Source: Reticulitermes lucifugus
Taxonomy: Eukaryota > Arthropoda > Insecta > Blattodea > Rhinotermitidae
Assembly: GCA_026260175.1 (NCBI GenBank)
Contig: JAKCWW010005471.1
Location: 2,406 to 36,344 of the forward strand
DNA length: 33,939 bases
Direction: 5' to 3'
In this document: piece by piece, positions 20,473 to 30,905 of the stretch
Layout: each line of letters opens with the position of its first letter
Numbering within the stretch: the stretch's first letter is position 1
Notes under the pieces: generated by a model
Seen by the model: the letters and a program-made list of their open reading frames with translations, nothing else
Database searches by the model: none
Told to the model about the DNA's origin: nothing
Program-made: the position numbers and the translations under genes

Positions 20473-21050
20473 TCTACGCTAATGAGTTCTGTATGTACAT
20501 ATTTATTGAACGATTAGACTTTCTTAAGAATTTAAACCGAATATTGACTTCAAGGAAAGAACTCGATTGGGAGACGTACGTACCTCTGTGGAGTTTAGAT
20601 AAATAGGGTGTGAGGGTATCAATTTTGAACTGACTCAGAATGTTATTAGAGTACGGGCTTTTGTGAAGACAGAAATGATGTTCGACTTCCTCATGACGAG
20701 AATTTGTATGCCGGCTGAGTAACTACTAGCTTTTCAAGGGACATTGCCATGGAAGGTGTAAAGTATTGGTTATACTGGACCGAAATGAAATTTTCGCAAC
20801 AACGGTTAGTATAGATTTAGTAGTACCAGACTTTCAAAAGGAATTATTTCAGTACATGAGATGAAACAATATTTACTCGACCTCCCCATTACGTGTTTAT
20901 GTCAAGCTGCTGAATTGCAGTATGAATACGTCTGGAGAAGACAACCCGATTATGGGACATTCTATCGTTGTGGCACTGATATACGGTAGTCGTTTGGTGA
21001 TTTTTACATTTGTCATCTGGTTGTGTTAGATATAATAATAAGAGAAATAA
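20473..21050. other. Intergenic, nothing recognised
   Basis: No gene, RNA or repeat family recognised. Confidence 0.35.
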
Positions 21051-21054
21051 ATGG

Positions 21055-21175
21055 CCGTCAACACAACTGGTAACTGTTATATCTTTAATTTGGCAACATG
21101 TTTCGACCTCAGAAGGCCATCTTCAGGCCAGTAGTAAAAAATACATAAAAGGAATTGTGTACAATTTTATCAAGT
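21055..21175 (+). repeat. GTTTCGACC-family repeat, copy 1
   Basis: CAACATGTTTCGACCTCAGA with GGCCATCTTCAG, preceded by AACACAACTGG and followed by AAAATACATAAAAGG. The same order of motifs is found in both arms of 27154-27422 and, more loosely, at 25700-25770. Confidence 0.7.
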
Positions 21176-21564
21176 TTTGAAATGAAATTCTAGTATGACA
21201 GTTTTATAAAATACATTTTGCTCTGTCAAATCAATTATATGCAAGAACAGTTTAAAAGGTTAATATGGTTTAATGACTGTTAAAAGCTTCTTGAATTGTA
21301 CTATCGTATCTTGACGTAATAGATGAGTATGCAACCTAGGTTTCGTGGTATTTTGTTTTGCATGTGTTGTTTATGTTGTGAATTGGTTGTCCGAATTCGT
21401 TTTTCTTCCTGTGAAAATTGCTATATTTTAGCTGATGTTAATCATTCAAGTTATGTTGTACGTACTAGTTGTGATAATCCGGACATCGGTCATCCGGATC
21501 CCCCGGTGGTTCGGACAATTTTGGGCGAAAAGTAGACCAGTATTCTCATTAAAACAATTAGTAC

Positions 21565-21596
<32 letters not shown>

Positions 21597-22054
21597 CTGT
21601 TAGGTCCCCTTTGTTGGTATCTCAACCTTGCCGTGGTAGAGGGTTTTGTGAGTTCCAGTGACCCTGAGAGCTACCAGTAGGGTCTTCCAAGCCGGACAGA
21701 TCAAGAGGGTAGGAACCAGACGAAGAGAGGTGCCTAGGAGATGGGAAACCCAATCAAAACTTTCCTGATGCCGGAAGCAGCGATGTCAGTAGTGACTTGA
21801 AGCGCAGAGCAAATGATGCTCGAGATGGTTCATGATCGTGTAGCAAACAGGCGTGACCAGAGTGGTCTGAACGGCTGCTGTACTGCGATGTGGAAAGCAA
21901 ATGGAAANNNNNNNNNNNNNNNNNNNNNNNNNNNNNNNNNNNNNNNNNNNNNNNNNNAGAGGAAGCACTAGATCGCACCCTGTGAAGAACTCGCTTTGGA
22001 AGAGGCTACGGACCTGTCGTTAGACAGATTACAGTATGAATGAACTGTTAGGTA
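21565..22054 (-). mobile_element. Retroposon on the reverse strand with (AAT)n tail
   Basis: The + strand shows (ATT)n at 21565-21592, which is an AAT tail for a reverse-strand insertion. The reverse strand reads LLTSLLPASGKFWLGFP, a segment I associate with a LINE in termite genomes. TAGTAC flanks both sides (21559-21564 and 22055-22060), a weak 6-bp duplication. A 50-N gap lies inside. Confidence 0.55.
21908..21957. other. Assembly gap (50 N)
   Basis: Run of N inside the reverse-strand retroposon. A round number suggests arbitrary length. Confidence 0.98.
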
Positions 22055-22419
22055 TAGTACGGAATTTTTCCTCGGTGGTCCGGATTCCTCCACCCATATA
22101 GTCCGGATGACCGAGAGACTGTTACATGGGCAATAGCCTGCTGCTGACCTGTTACCATGGCACATGGGGGCCACACAGTGTTGCGCAAGTAGCGAGCCAC
22201 CCGTCTTCTCGCAATAGGCTCGGATGAATGACGCGCGGAAATGCAGGACACAGCATTCTCTTAATCACTTCATATGGAGTTACATACTTTACTGGATAGT
22301 GTCCTTGGTTGAGTCAGTAACTTCTCGGTGTCTCGAACCCCAATAATACGTGGGCCAGGCGGATAATTTTGAAATTTAAGGCGGGCCGCACGTTATTCTC
22401 AGCAATAAAGAGGGCAAAT

Positions 22420-22652
22420 TTCTCTCTCTGTCTTTCATGGCTCGACAGCCCTAGTGGGCCAGGGCCTCCTCATCGTTGAGGTTCCTCAATCACACTCAGA
22501 CACACCACACTCGATAGGACTCCTCTGGACGAGTGATCAGCCCGACCCGGGGACCTCTACGTGACAACACACAACACTCACAAGAGACAGACATCCATGC
22601 CCCCGGTGGGATTTGAACCCACAATCCCAGCAAGCGAAGTGCCGCAGACCCA
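22420..22652 (-). mobile_element. tRNA-derived SINE, family C, with 13-bp target duplication
   Basis: The reverse strand has box B (GGGTTCAAATCCCACC) 20-30 bases into the element, then a body ending GACAGAGAGAGAA. AAAGAGGGCAAAT (22407-22419) and AAAGAGGGCAGAT (22653-22665) flank it, differing at one base. Complete element. Confidence 0.88.
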
Positions 22653-22669
22653 AAAGAGGGCAGATATCT

Positions 22670-23040
22670 TCATTAAAATCAAGTACACCGTTAAGAATGC
22701 TTCATACTTTCTCTAATAAATTGAAAATGTAATTATCGAATTTGAGACTTTACTGTAGGGTTATGTGAAGGCAGACGGTTATCGCTTAAAATACATACAT
22801 GTGTACATTAAACATCTACACAGTGCTTGGGTAGCTGATTTAAAAGCCAAGTGGTAATTATATGTAGCATGTATAGTAACATTAAGAAACTCTGCATTTT
22901 GTCATTTCTGTTTCACAATCAGACAATCAACGCCGATTATTTCCCCTTACATTATTAACCGATTGGTTTTTATAATGGGCATGGGTTGTGTTTTATGTGA
23001 GCTAGGAACTGAATTTTTGTATACAATTTAGATCAGAAGT
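22670..23040. other. Intergenic, AT-rich, nothing recognised
   Basis: No gene or repeat recognised. Confidence 0.35.
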
Positions 23041-23205
23041 GCACAAATCCCGGGCGCCAGGTCCCCTGGGCGACAAGTTTTTTTACGGTGACACTTAAAA
23101 TTTTCAGGTTCTCAGTATGGAATTTGTGTCATGTAACCCATCTGGCGTATAGGAATTTGAGGTTGGCTGCTAGATTTTTGGAAAAACTGTGCACCCCGGA
23201 TTTAG
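23038..23205. mobile_element. Possible hAT-like fragment
   Basis: CAGAAGTGCACAAATCCCGG at the left resembles hAT terminal repeats. CTGTGCACCCCGGATTT near 23190 is a loose inverted partner. No 8-bp duplication identified. Confidence 0.3.
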
Positions 23206-23735
23206 ATAAACGCCAGAGTTCAAAAGGTCGATGCTTTCGAACTCGTCTTAGCCTTGCTGCTCACTCGTGATTGTGAGCAGCTTCAGACCCAAAGCTGAGA
23301 ACTGCGCAGCATCACCTGAACCTAATGCTGGAAGTGGCACTTTTCTTCACTTCCGATGTTATGGTCATGCCGCTGTGAATGAAGTTTCGATAATCTCGTT
23401 AATGGAAACGTGCCCTGCCAGACGGCGAGGTTGGCGCTGACGTTTGAGCGATGCGAACTGTATCTTGCAGACGGTAAGGTGCCATGCTTTTCATTGCGAG
23501 CGCGTGTAAAGCTGCCAGAGTGCCAAGCTGTCTACTCGTCATCCAGTTCCGGCGCTTGGAATGCGTGGAGATTTGCCTCCATGGCATGCGGTCGTCTGGA
23601 GAGTGGGTGCGCGTGGTTCAGGGTGACGCAGTCGCGTTCAAACCCGTTTGAACCAGTTTGAAGTTGGAGAGCCCCCTACACACGTACATCTGTTTCTGTA
23701 AACAAAACCATGATATGTTCAAGAGAGCCTTCAAA
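23206..23735. other. GC-rich intergenic block, nothing recognised
   Basis: CpG-rich with open frames on both strands at 23400-23660, a usual by-product of GC content. No domain recognised. Confidence 0.3.
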
Positions 23736-23739
23736 GCAG

Positions 23740-23905
23740 TCGCCTCTTCCACCACCCCCTCCTACTCCTCTTCCTGTATTATTATTCTTTTTGTGTTCTG
23801 TTCGTATTTTGCTCGTTTACTTTCTCTTCTCCTTCGCCGCTTTTTTCTTTTTCTTTCCATTGCTTTCTTTTTCTCTTTCTTTTCCTACCCACCTCTTGAC
23901 TGTTC
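23740..23905 (+). repeat. Long polypyrimidine tract
   Basis: Roughly 165 bases dominated by C and T on the + strand (for example CTTTTTCTCTTTCTTTTCC). It gives spurious serine/phenylalanine-rich frames. Confidence 0.8.
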
Positions 23906-24317
23906 AGTCCGATTCCAGTTTTAGCCACACCTATTGTACATCTGATCAAAATCGTTACTTAAGATACGCAGTAGGATCACGTGGATGGGGCATGAGACCA
24001 GGCCTCTTCATCATTTCATCACTTTCTTTGTGCAAGAGTCTGCAACGAGCCTTGGCGACCTCTGTTGTAGAGCCTTTCCAAATCCCTGTTAATATTAGCA
24101 GTAAGTCTTTGGGTGGATGTGTCACTGACAGCATTTAATGTACGGCCCTGAAAGGCTGCATGGTAAGAGATATTCGAAAAAAGTGCAATTTTTTTTTGTA
24201 GAATGTAGAAAGCAAGATGGCGGTTGTATGAGATCTACGTGTAACTTCCGGTTTGTGGGCTTATTGTATTACTGAAGCTGGTAATTTTAAATTTGGCATA
24301 GAAATAATAACTAATTC

Positions 24318-24390
24318 CGTGAAGTAGAGTCCTTCTTGAGAAGCTAGTACTTCATTAGCTAGTCCAGAAATTCCTCGCATTTTATGGAAT
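24318..24390 (-). mobile_element. LINE 3'-UTR fragment, reverse strand
   Basis: On the reverse strand AGATTCCATAAAATGCGAGG, then GGACTAGCTAATG and GCTTCTCAAGAAGGACTCT align closely with 11385-11455. Same LINE family as in HSPA14 intron 8. Confidence 0.75.
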
Positions 24391-24629
24391 CTGAATGTTC
24401 GTTACCGAGTTTACAAGAGCCCATGGAGGTAACGAGTGTAGGCTTATCTATTAATTCGGTCCAGGGCAATAAGTACTGTGAAAGGCGATCCATCACTTGT
24501 GTCCTTTCACATGGCTGTGAGGGTCACATTCCTTGCAATCCGTCTATATTACGATTCACATGTTACTCCGAAATGTTAGTGTCAGCCTTCATATCTACAC
24601 CGTGTCAATTATCTAGTTTTATCTAGTTA

Positions 24630-24909
24630 ATAAAAAAAAGGACAGGCCATTAGGGCTCCAGGAGGTTAAAGGCTCCCAGAATTTCTAGACAATCGGCACA
24701 TGAATGTGGCAAGGTTGTTAGCCCTACGCACCGGCCGCCTTTACCCTCCAAGAGATATCCCCGATACTCATTTCTGTTAGAGGCTGAGTCGGCCCCAAGG
24801 CCATATTACGGCCAGAGGGATTAAGTCAATGACTCCATCGGGAATCGAACCCGCGACCTTCCGGCTTTTACAGCAGTGCCTCAACCAACTGCGCCACCAC
24901 GTACCTCTG
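24630..24909 (-). mobile_element. tRNA-derived SINE, family B, complete
   Basis: On the reverse strand, a head with box A-like GCGCAGTTGGTTGAGG and box B GGGTTCGATTCCCG is followed by a body with GGCCGTAATATGGCC and an A/T-run end. TATCTAGTTA (24620-24629) and TATTTAGTTG (24910-24919) flank it as a diverged duplication. The partial copy at 1-72 is the same family. Confidence 0.85.
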
Positions 24910-24919
24910 TATTTAGTTG

Positions 24920-25480
24920 ACAGAAAAATATTTCGTTTGAAGGAGTCTTATCGTTTGTTTACAACATGTTACGTATGTATAGCAAGTACTTATTAAGTCT
25001 GTTATTTAAACACGACATATAGGCTGCATTTTTACACGCCGCTGGGGATGCATTACGTAACTGAGTTCACACACTCCACGTAAATTAAATTCAGCTGGTC
25101 CAGAATTCCCGACGCATTTCCGCTGCGCAGAGACGTGTTTGTGGCTCGCCTAGCAATCAACTTGTTGGAAATCGTTGTGTATTTGTTTGTACGTCGCTTC
25201 GAGATCAAATTATTACTACAAACGCGTTCCGTCATTTTTAGATCATTCCTATGCCACTTCCATGTGTGCTCGCTGCATTTGTCGCTACACATCCTCAGCT
25301 GTTGATACAGCGTCGTAGAATAGCTAAATAACCGTCAAAAACTGTAAGGGAATCTACTCGCAGTAATGAAACTGTTTTACAGTTATGGAGTTCATTCAGT
25401 CATACGCAAGAAATGCCCAGCTCCAAAGTCACGTAGGCTAACACAGCATTAAAGTAGGATCAGACCGATAAAAGACAGTA
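24920..25480. other. Intergenic, nothing recognised
   Basis: Moderately CpG-rich. No coding or repeat family recognised. Confidence 0.35.
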
Positions 25481-25492
25481 GACCTTGATTTG

Positions 25493-25600
25493 AGGCTTTC
25501 GCCGCGATGTTGCCGAGATCTGCGCTCTTTTGGGATATTACGCGGTAAATAATTACTACACGACGCCGCGTAATATCTCAAAAGATCGCAAATCTTAAAA
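25493..25600. mobile_element. Foldback-family element, second hairpin copy
   Basis: Starts CCTTGATTTGAGGCTTTCGC, then GATCTGCGCTCTTTTGGGAT and ATTACGCGG. The inverted arm CCGCGTAATATCTCAAAAGA follows. ACAGTAGA occurs just before (25484-25491) and just after (25602-25609). The left arm lacks the inner CGTCGTGT part present at 17725, so the stem is shorter. Confidence 0.8.
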
Positions 25601-25639
25601 ACAGTAGAGTTTCATAGTCTTAAATTGATTCATAATGTA

Positions 25640-25780
25640 ATGATGATGATAATAATAATAATATAGATAAATCACCGCCGATCACAACTAAGAATTCTTT
25701 TATATATATGCGAAACTTCTGATTACAACATGTTTCGGCCGAAATGGGCCATCGTCTGGTACTACATAATATCCAAATAT
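25640..25780 (+). repeat. GTTTCGGCC-type repeat, copy 2, with ATG/ATA microsatellite
   Basis: GATGATGATAATAATAATAA is followed by CAACATGTTTCGGCCGAAAT and GGGCCATCGTCTGG. Related by core sequence to the repeats at 21055 and 27154. Confidence 0.6.
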
Positions 25781-26395
25781 ATTAAGAAGAATTACTGCAC
25801 TATAAATTGTTTGTATAATGAGATCTCATTCTACAACTAACCATTTTGTATTGAAGGGTAATTTAGGGTGTATGTAGATATGTGTTATATTGTAGGCTTT
25901 GATGGAAAGTTCTTAAGGGAATTTTTCTCTGAGCAATCTGTAGATTTTGAACCGTTGTAATCAAGGTAAGTGCTGGTAGGTGAGTATTGGAGGAGGCTTG
26001 GATTTATGTGGTCTTGAATGGAGATAAGTTAGATAAAAGATGTGGTTAAGTGCTGGCTGGATTATGATTGTATTTTGCAGGAAGCTGGGGTTATATGTGC
26101 ATTTTTGGTTTCATATAGTCCAGTTTTTGAAATGAGGGGCGTGATTAGTTGAGAAATTTATGTGTGGAGTGAGGATTCTGAATGAACTCTGTAGTCTTGT
26201 GCTGGAGGTAAGCATATACGAGTACCCTTCGACTGGCTTGAGAGCTACCTGCTTTTCTCTTGGACGAAAACGGATATGACTTTGAAGCCTTCGATAGACC
26301 GTGGACGAAAACTGACATCCCCCACTAGGGCTGCCGAGCCATGGGGGGGGGGGATAAAGAAGGATGAGATGGGTGAGACACATAGGGTCCAACGG
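25781..26395. other. Intergenic, nothing recognised
   Basis: Contains a G11 run near 26343. A reverse-strand open frame of 170 codons covers 26111-26623 but runs into a MITE and has no domain features, so I do not call a gene. Confidence 0.35.
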
Positions 26396-26409
26396 AGAAT
26401 GAAAAAATG

Positions 26410-26767
26410 CCGACGCTCGATGACTTAGGCAATAATTACGTTCCGAAAGGCCCGGCGCAAGTCGAATTTCGCACAAGTCGGAATTGAGTATACATATGGT
26501 TAACTGTGTATGTATAGTCAAGGCAGTCCATTTGAAATCCAGACTCCAATACACTGCAACGTGATCGGCCCAGCATGACCGCCCCGCCGCCTGTGTTATC
26601 GCCCAGCAGTATTCTTCCATCACCTTCGTCTAAATGCGCTTTCATTCCTGCAAGCAAAAATTTGGAGTGCCTTTCAAAAATATTATTTCAGATGTGTTTA
26701 CTTTTTTAAAAAAAAGTGTAAGTCTGAAACTTCCTGACTTTAAATTGCGTAAGTCGAGGAGGGTCTG
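26410..26767. mobile_element. Diverged Tigger/pogo-like MITE
   Basis: Left end GACGCTCGATGACTTAGGC matches the inverted right end GACCCTCCTCGACTTACGC at 14 of 19 positions. Inside are further CGCAAGTCGAATTTCG-type motifs. TA duplications are not preserved. Confidence 0.55.
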
Positions 26768-27153
26768 TGCGTGATTTTGGGGGTCATGCGTAGCAGGGAG
26801 GTTGATATGAACGGGGTCTTAGAGAAACAGGTTATGAAGATGGTGGCTGGGTGGACTGACTCAGTATAGATTCCAGTGATGTAGTTTTGTGTGTCGTAGT
26901 GTTGTGTTCAGTAACAGCAGGGCATTTCTTTGATAGGCCTAATGATGTTCAGTGTCTAAGGACGACCATGGAGTTATTCAGGGTGGGTCTAAACTACATG
27001 TGGTTCGTTTTAGTTCGTATCTCTCCACTGTAACCCCTGCATTACAGGAAACTCTTATCGAACTTTCTAGATATCTAAAATAATTAATCCTTTAAAGTAT
27101 TGTGGTGTGTAGTATCAGACAGCTGAAGTGTAAAGCTGTGCTTTCTAAATAAC
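26768..27153. other. Intergenic, nothing recognised
   Basis: No gene or repeat recognised. Confidence 0.35.
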
Positions 27154-27422
27154 GAGTAAAAACCGTTAACACAACTTTGTTTGTAGTATTTATTGCAACA
27201 TGTTTCGACCCTTAAGGGTCATCATCAAGCTAAATACTTATTAAAACACATAAAAGGCTATAAATTGTGTAGCCTATTATTTGTTTAGTAAGTATTTATA
27301 GGCTATACAATTTATAGCCTTTTTATATGTTTTAATAAGTATTTAGCCTGGTGATGACCTTTTAGAGTCGAAACATGCTGCAATAAATACTACAAATAAA
27401 GTTGTGTTAACGGTTTTTACTC
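27154..27422. repeat. Large inverted repeat, two ~125-bp arms, GTTTCGACC family
   Basis: Left arm 27154-27277 and right arm 27298-27422 are inverted copies that I estimate at more than 90 percent identical, around a 20-base spacer. Both run from GAGTAAAAACCGTTAACACA through CATGTTTCGAC and GGTCATCA to TTATTAAAACA and TATAGCCTAT. It is either a foldback transposon or two head-to-head repeat copies. Confidence 0.88.
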
Positions 27423-27479
27423 CTTAATTATATGAAAACACAACGGGATGTCTAACTTTAAAATTGGCCGTGCTTTTTC

Positions 27480-27730
27480 TTGAACACCATGTCATGAACG
27501 CATCTATGAGGACTAGCTGCAAGGCTCCACACGTTCTGAATCTCAGTACTAAATGGAAACAAGTGACGGTTCACGTTACGATCGCTTTACCTGCGGAGAA
27601 AGATCAATTTGTACCCGTGGGTGGATCCCAGAGCCGGTCTGAACGTGGTGGCCAAAAGATATCATAACCTTGCCGGGAATCGAATCCCGGCCACCAAACT
27701 GCGAGTCCCATTGCCCTTGAGGTTTAGCTA
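27480..27730 (-). mobile_element. Dispersed repeat with tRNA-like box B, reverse strand
   Basis: The reverse strand carries GGGATTCGATTCCCGGC (box B). The + strand frame reads LNLSTKWKQVTVHV and VPVGGSQSRSERGGQKIS, a peptide pattern I have seen in repeat-derived frames of insect genomes (..QSRSGRGG..). No target duplication found. Confidence 0.5.
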
Positions 27731-28671
27731 AACAACCAAAAACTAACGTTTATCTGGAACAAACGAAGATCGTCGTCTGCAATGGATATAAAATTGCTAG
27801 GAAAGCGTTTGATAACTTTCTGTACCACGTCTGGAGCACCCTTGTCTTCACAAAGCGTAAATTTCGTGTCCGTGGATGACGTTTGTGTTCCGTAACAGTT
27901 GATTACGTCATTAGTGACTGTGACTGCTAGTTAGTCGTTGGCCACTGTCCATGGCTCACAGGAGTGTGCAAAAGCCAAAGGCAGCTCTTGAGCGGCTAGC
28001 CTGCTGTATCTTATCTCGTGGATATCTCGTAAGAATTCCCAAAGCTAGAGAAACCTATTACTTCCACAATATCACGCGACTTACGTACCAAAATTGGGAA
28101 ACGCGATTTTGGTTGCAAGTCGCTGTGCACGTATTATGGAAATACGCAGGCCCGCATTGAGCACGGGCTTACACTCCCAACGAAATACGACGGACGTGTC
28201 CAGAAAGTGTAAGAACTTTGCTCTCAAAAATTAATTGGCCCACCAAATAACATTTAATGATGAAGAGACTTTAACACTTTTGCACTGTTGTTTGTTGGTT
28301 GTTGTTTTGGAACACTATCAGCTGCTGAAGGTAAGTAAATTCTAATGCGCGGTAGCGGGGTCAGTACGAAACATGGATTTGGAGAAAGAATGGGAAATAT
28401 TTGGCTTGTAAAAGTGAGAATTTCTGTGGTTGAAATGTTGGAGAACCAAAGTCTGCTTCCACAAAGACGATCTGACTGAGAAATAGACTGGATGTGAACT
28501 TGCTCGAATTTTAAGTATACGAGTATGTCAGAGAAAGAGACTGGATGTGAACTTGCCTTTTACGGGGTACAGATGACGTACTTTGTGAACGCTGAGAAGA
28601 TTCTTCAGGTTATATGACATAGGGAAATTTCTTTGCTAGCTACGAACTGTCCAAGGAATACACTGTAACAT
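27731..28671. other. Intergenic, nothing recognised apart from a short repeat
   Basis: GAGACTGGATGTGAACTTGC occurs near 28535-28556, and AGACTGGATGTGAACTTGC at about 28485-28503; a local duplication about 53 bases apart. No coding family recognised. Confidence 0.4.
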
Positions 28672-28736
28672 GGAGGCAATCATTGGATCTGTGGTGGACG
28701 GACAGGCGTTAATTAAGGCTTGGGTGGCTCCTGGTA
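28672..28736 (+). CDS. Candidate first coding exon, unidentified
   Basis: ATG followed by 21 codons (MEAIIGSVVDGQALIKAWVA...) and a strong donor CCTG/GTAAGT. No family recognised and no matching acceptor exon in frame could be proven downstream. Could equally be chance. Confidence 0.2.
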
Positions 28737-29430
28737 AGTAAGTTTCAAATGCACTTCGGGGGCTGAAGAAAAATGGTAAAATCCTATTACTGTGTACAAT
28801 TCTGTCGAACCATTTAGACATAATTGACCGAAAACTGCTACAAAAGCAGGAATTAATATGTGCTGCAAGTTTTATGTAGACCAGCTTCCTGTGGTTTAAA
28901 AGATGATGTACTGAAGTTCACCTACACGATGACGTGTAGACGTTACGTGTTGTAACTGCAGGTTCCACTGATGTCGCGGTGGCATAACAATTGAAGAATA
29001 TTACATGCAACGCGTCGTAGAAACCGAGATCAGCGCCTGTTATGAATTTCAAGTAGTCGCTTGGTTGGTCAGATAAGAAAGGAATAAAGAGATGAAAGGT
29101 AAGAGAAAGAAATAATGGAAATAGGAAGCAAGGCAACAAGAGTAACATAAATAAATATGTAACATTATGTCACACAAATTAGTCAACAGATTAATTTTCT
29201 GCAAATGGCGTTTCACATCCTTTACTTCAAATGCTAGTACACAGTGTCCGTGACGAATGGTGTTGCTAGTACAAAGGGCGCATGACGAATTCGGCTGTCA
29301 CATATGGTATACAACGAAGGTGGGAGAAATATATGGTCCCTACCGTGGCCTTATATGAAGTTATGAGCGATCCGTGACCGTACTTATATGAAGCAGAATA
29401 CTCTTTGAAACATATGTAGTTGCTATCTCT
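28737..29430. other. Intergenic, nothing recognised
   Basis: No coding or repeat family recognised. Confidence 0.35.
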
Positions 29431-29432
29431 AG

Positions 29433-29560
29433 AAACACTCCGCTTTTCTTTTTGGGATCCTAAGGTTTATTAACGTGTTCGCAAGAGACCGCCACTTTGC
29501 CCTGTGCTGAGCCAGATAAATCCAGTCCAGGTTGTGCGTCCACTTTATTTTTGTAACAAC
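29433..29560 (-). mobile_element. LINE C-terminal fragment, reverse strand
   Basis: The reverse strand encodes WIYLAQHRAKWRSLANT and LINLRIPKRK, the last residues of the LINE family also seen in HSPA14 intron 8 (..LAQDRDRW.. ..VMNLRVP..). A SINE is inserted immediately upstream on the other strand. Confidence 0.7.
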
Positions 29561-29570
29561 AATTTTAATA

Positions 29571-29841
29571 CTGTGGGTCGGGATAGCGTAGTCGGTATAG
29601 CGACTCGCTACGGGCTGGACGGTCCGGGGATCGAATCCCGGTGGGGGCGAGATTTTCAGCACTCGTCCACACGGGCCATGGGGCCCACGCAGCCTCCTAT
29701 ACAATGGGTACTGGATCTTTTTCCCGGGCGTAAAGCGGCCGGGGCGTGGCGTTAACCATCCACCCCATATAGCGCTGAGGTTAAAGAAAGGATAGAGATA
29801 TACCTCTACTTATAGGGTGAAGTTTACCTTTACCTTTTACC
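29571..29841 (+). mobile_element. tRNA-derived SINE, family A, copy 1
   Basis: Box A GATAGCGTAGTCGGTATAG and box B GGGATCGAATCCCGG are followed by a ~200-base body and a (TTTACC)n tail. ATTTTAATA flanks both sides (29562-29570 and 29842-29850). It landed at the edge of the LINE fragment 29433-29560. Box B is intact. Confidence 0.9.
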
Positions 29842-29850
29842 ATTTTAATA

Positions 29851-30550
29851 TTATCTTTCCATCTACGTTTGGGTCTTCAGCAGGTCTCCTCCACGTTTTC
29901 AGTCCAAAATTTATACCTATTTATGAGTTGTTCCATACGTGCTGCATGTCCGTTTCACTTCATGCTCTATGATTTTTTTGCCCTAATAATGTTCGGTGAA
30001 GATTATAAATTATGAAGCTCCTTATTTGGGAATTTTCGCCTACCTCCTGTCCTCTGTCTCTTCCTCTTTTGCGTATGTGTTCTTTTTTCCCCCCTATTAT
30101 CACAATCTCTGTTCTTCCCTTAATGTGCTACACGCTTAACACCCATTCAAAACAAGCAAAATTAGGGTTCTCTCTGTGTTAACCTTTATGTCTTTATACG
30201 GCAGACGGAGATACAAACGTTTTGAACTGAATGGTAGCAAACATTCCCCAAATTTATTCTACCCTGAACTTTTTTATGACTGGAATTCTGGTTTGTTATT
30301 TTTGCCATTTTCTTGGATTTATTAGCTGTCTCTGATTGTGATTTTGTCCTGAGACATTAAGGTATACTTTCTTCTCGTTTGTTTCATCGTATGACTGAGC
30401 ACGGTAGCTGTCACGGGATATCCCGCCCGATGAAAACTTCATATGCGATAAATATGCAGTGTTCACCTGCACGATAAATTACACCCTGTGTATGCTCATA
30501 ACAAAATCAGTAAAGTTTACAGTAAGGTACACATGTCATCATTTGTGTTT
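29851..30550. other. Intergenic, nothing recognised
   Basis: AT-rich with T/C-rich patches. No gene or repeat recognised. Confidence 0.35.
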
Positions 30551-30705
30551 TACGAGGGGAATCAGTACGTATGTCACAAATAACAACCAGACTTAAAGTA
30601 TGCAAGAAAATTGCCAGAACGTATAATTTATTTTTCCATATAATCCACCAAACCCTTAATACCCTTGTCCCATTGCTTTACCAGCTTCTGAAAACCACTG
30701 ATGTC
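30551..30705 (-). mobile_element. Mariner transposase C-terminus and 3' end, reverse strand
   Basis: The reverse strand reads GFQKLVKQWDKGIKGLVDYM then EK and stop (30628-30630), matching the mariner C-terminus (..F.KLV.RWDKCI...GDYVEK). About 75 bases beyond the stop is TACGAGGGGAATCAGTACGT on the + strand, which looks like the element's terminal repeat. The DDD catalytic part is absent. Confidence 0.7.
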
Positions 30706-30905
30706 CGTCTGTTTGGACCCCTTAAGAGGTACCTGGCTGGCAAGCTATTTGCAGCAGTTGCCAGCGTGAAGCAAGCTGTCACTTCTTGCATAAAGACATG
30801 TGACACCGATTTCTTCTACGCTGGGACAGAAGACTTGGTGTCACAGGAGGACAGATGGTTAAATGTCAGTGGTGACTGCGTGTGGTCTGATATGTGTCAT
30901 CTGCT
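30700..30905 (+). mobile_element. Mariner transposase C-terminal fragment, forward strand
   Basis: Forward frame encodes RLFGPLKRYLAGKLF, then VKQAVTSCIKTCDTDFFYAG and DRWLNVSGDCV. This is the post-catalytic part of mariner transposase (HLFGPLK...F...V..W....FY..G...L..RWDKCI...GDYV). It abuts a reverse-strand mariner tail, so the two are head to head. No 3' terminal repeat seen. Confidence 0.65.

Larger units (their letters stand above)
21470..22126. mobile_element. Tigger-like element split by a retroposon
   Basis: The right end, inverted, reads CAGTCTCTCGGTCATCCGGA. The left part carries CATCGGTCATCCGGATCCCC in the opposite sense, and CCGGTGGTTCGGA mirrors GGTGGTCCGGA on the right. The CGGTNATCCGGA type is typical of Tigger. 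The outermost left end and TA duplications are unclear. Interrupted at about 21565-22054. Confidence 0.5.

Noticed and set aside
20391..20606. Forward open frame after the LINE insertion
   Set aside because: Begins in the hAT-like element end and continues into unrelated sequence with no family match.
23710..24138. 142-codon forward frame rich in proline, serine and phenylalanine
   Set aside because: Produced by the polypyrimidine tract; composition is not protein-like.
26111..26623. 170-codon reverse-strand open frame, the longest in the window
   Set aside because: No domain, low-complexity stretches (PPPPW), and half of it lies inside a Tigger-like MITE.
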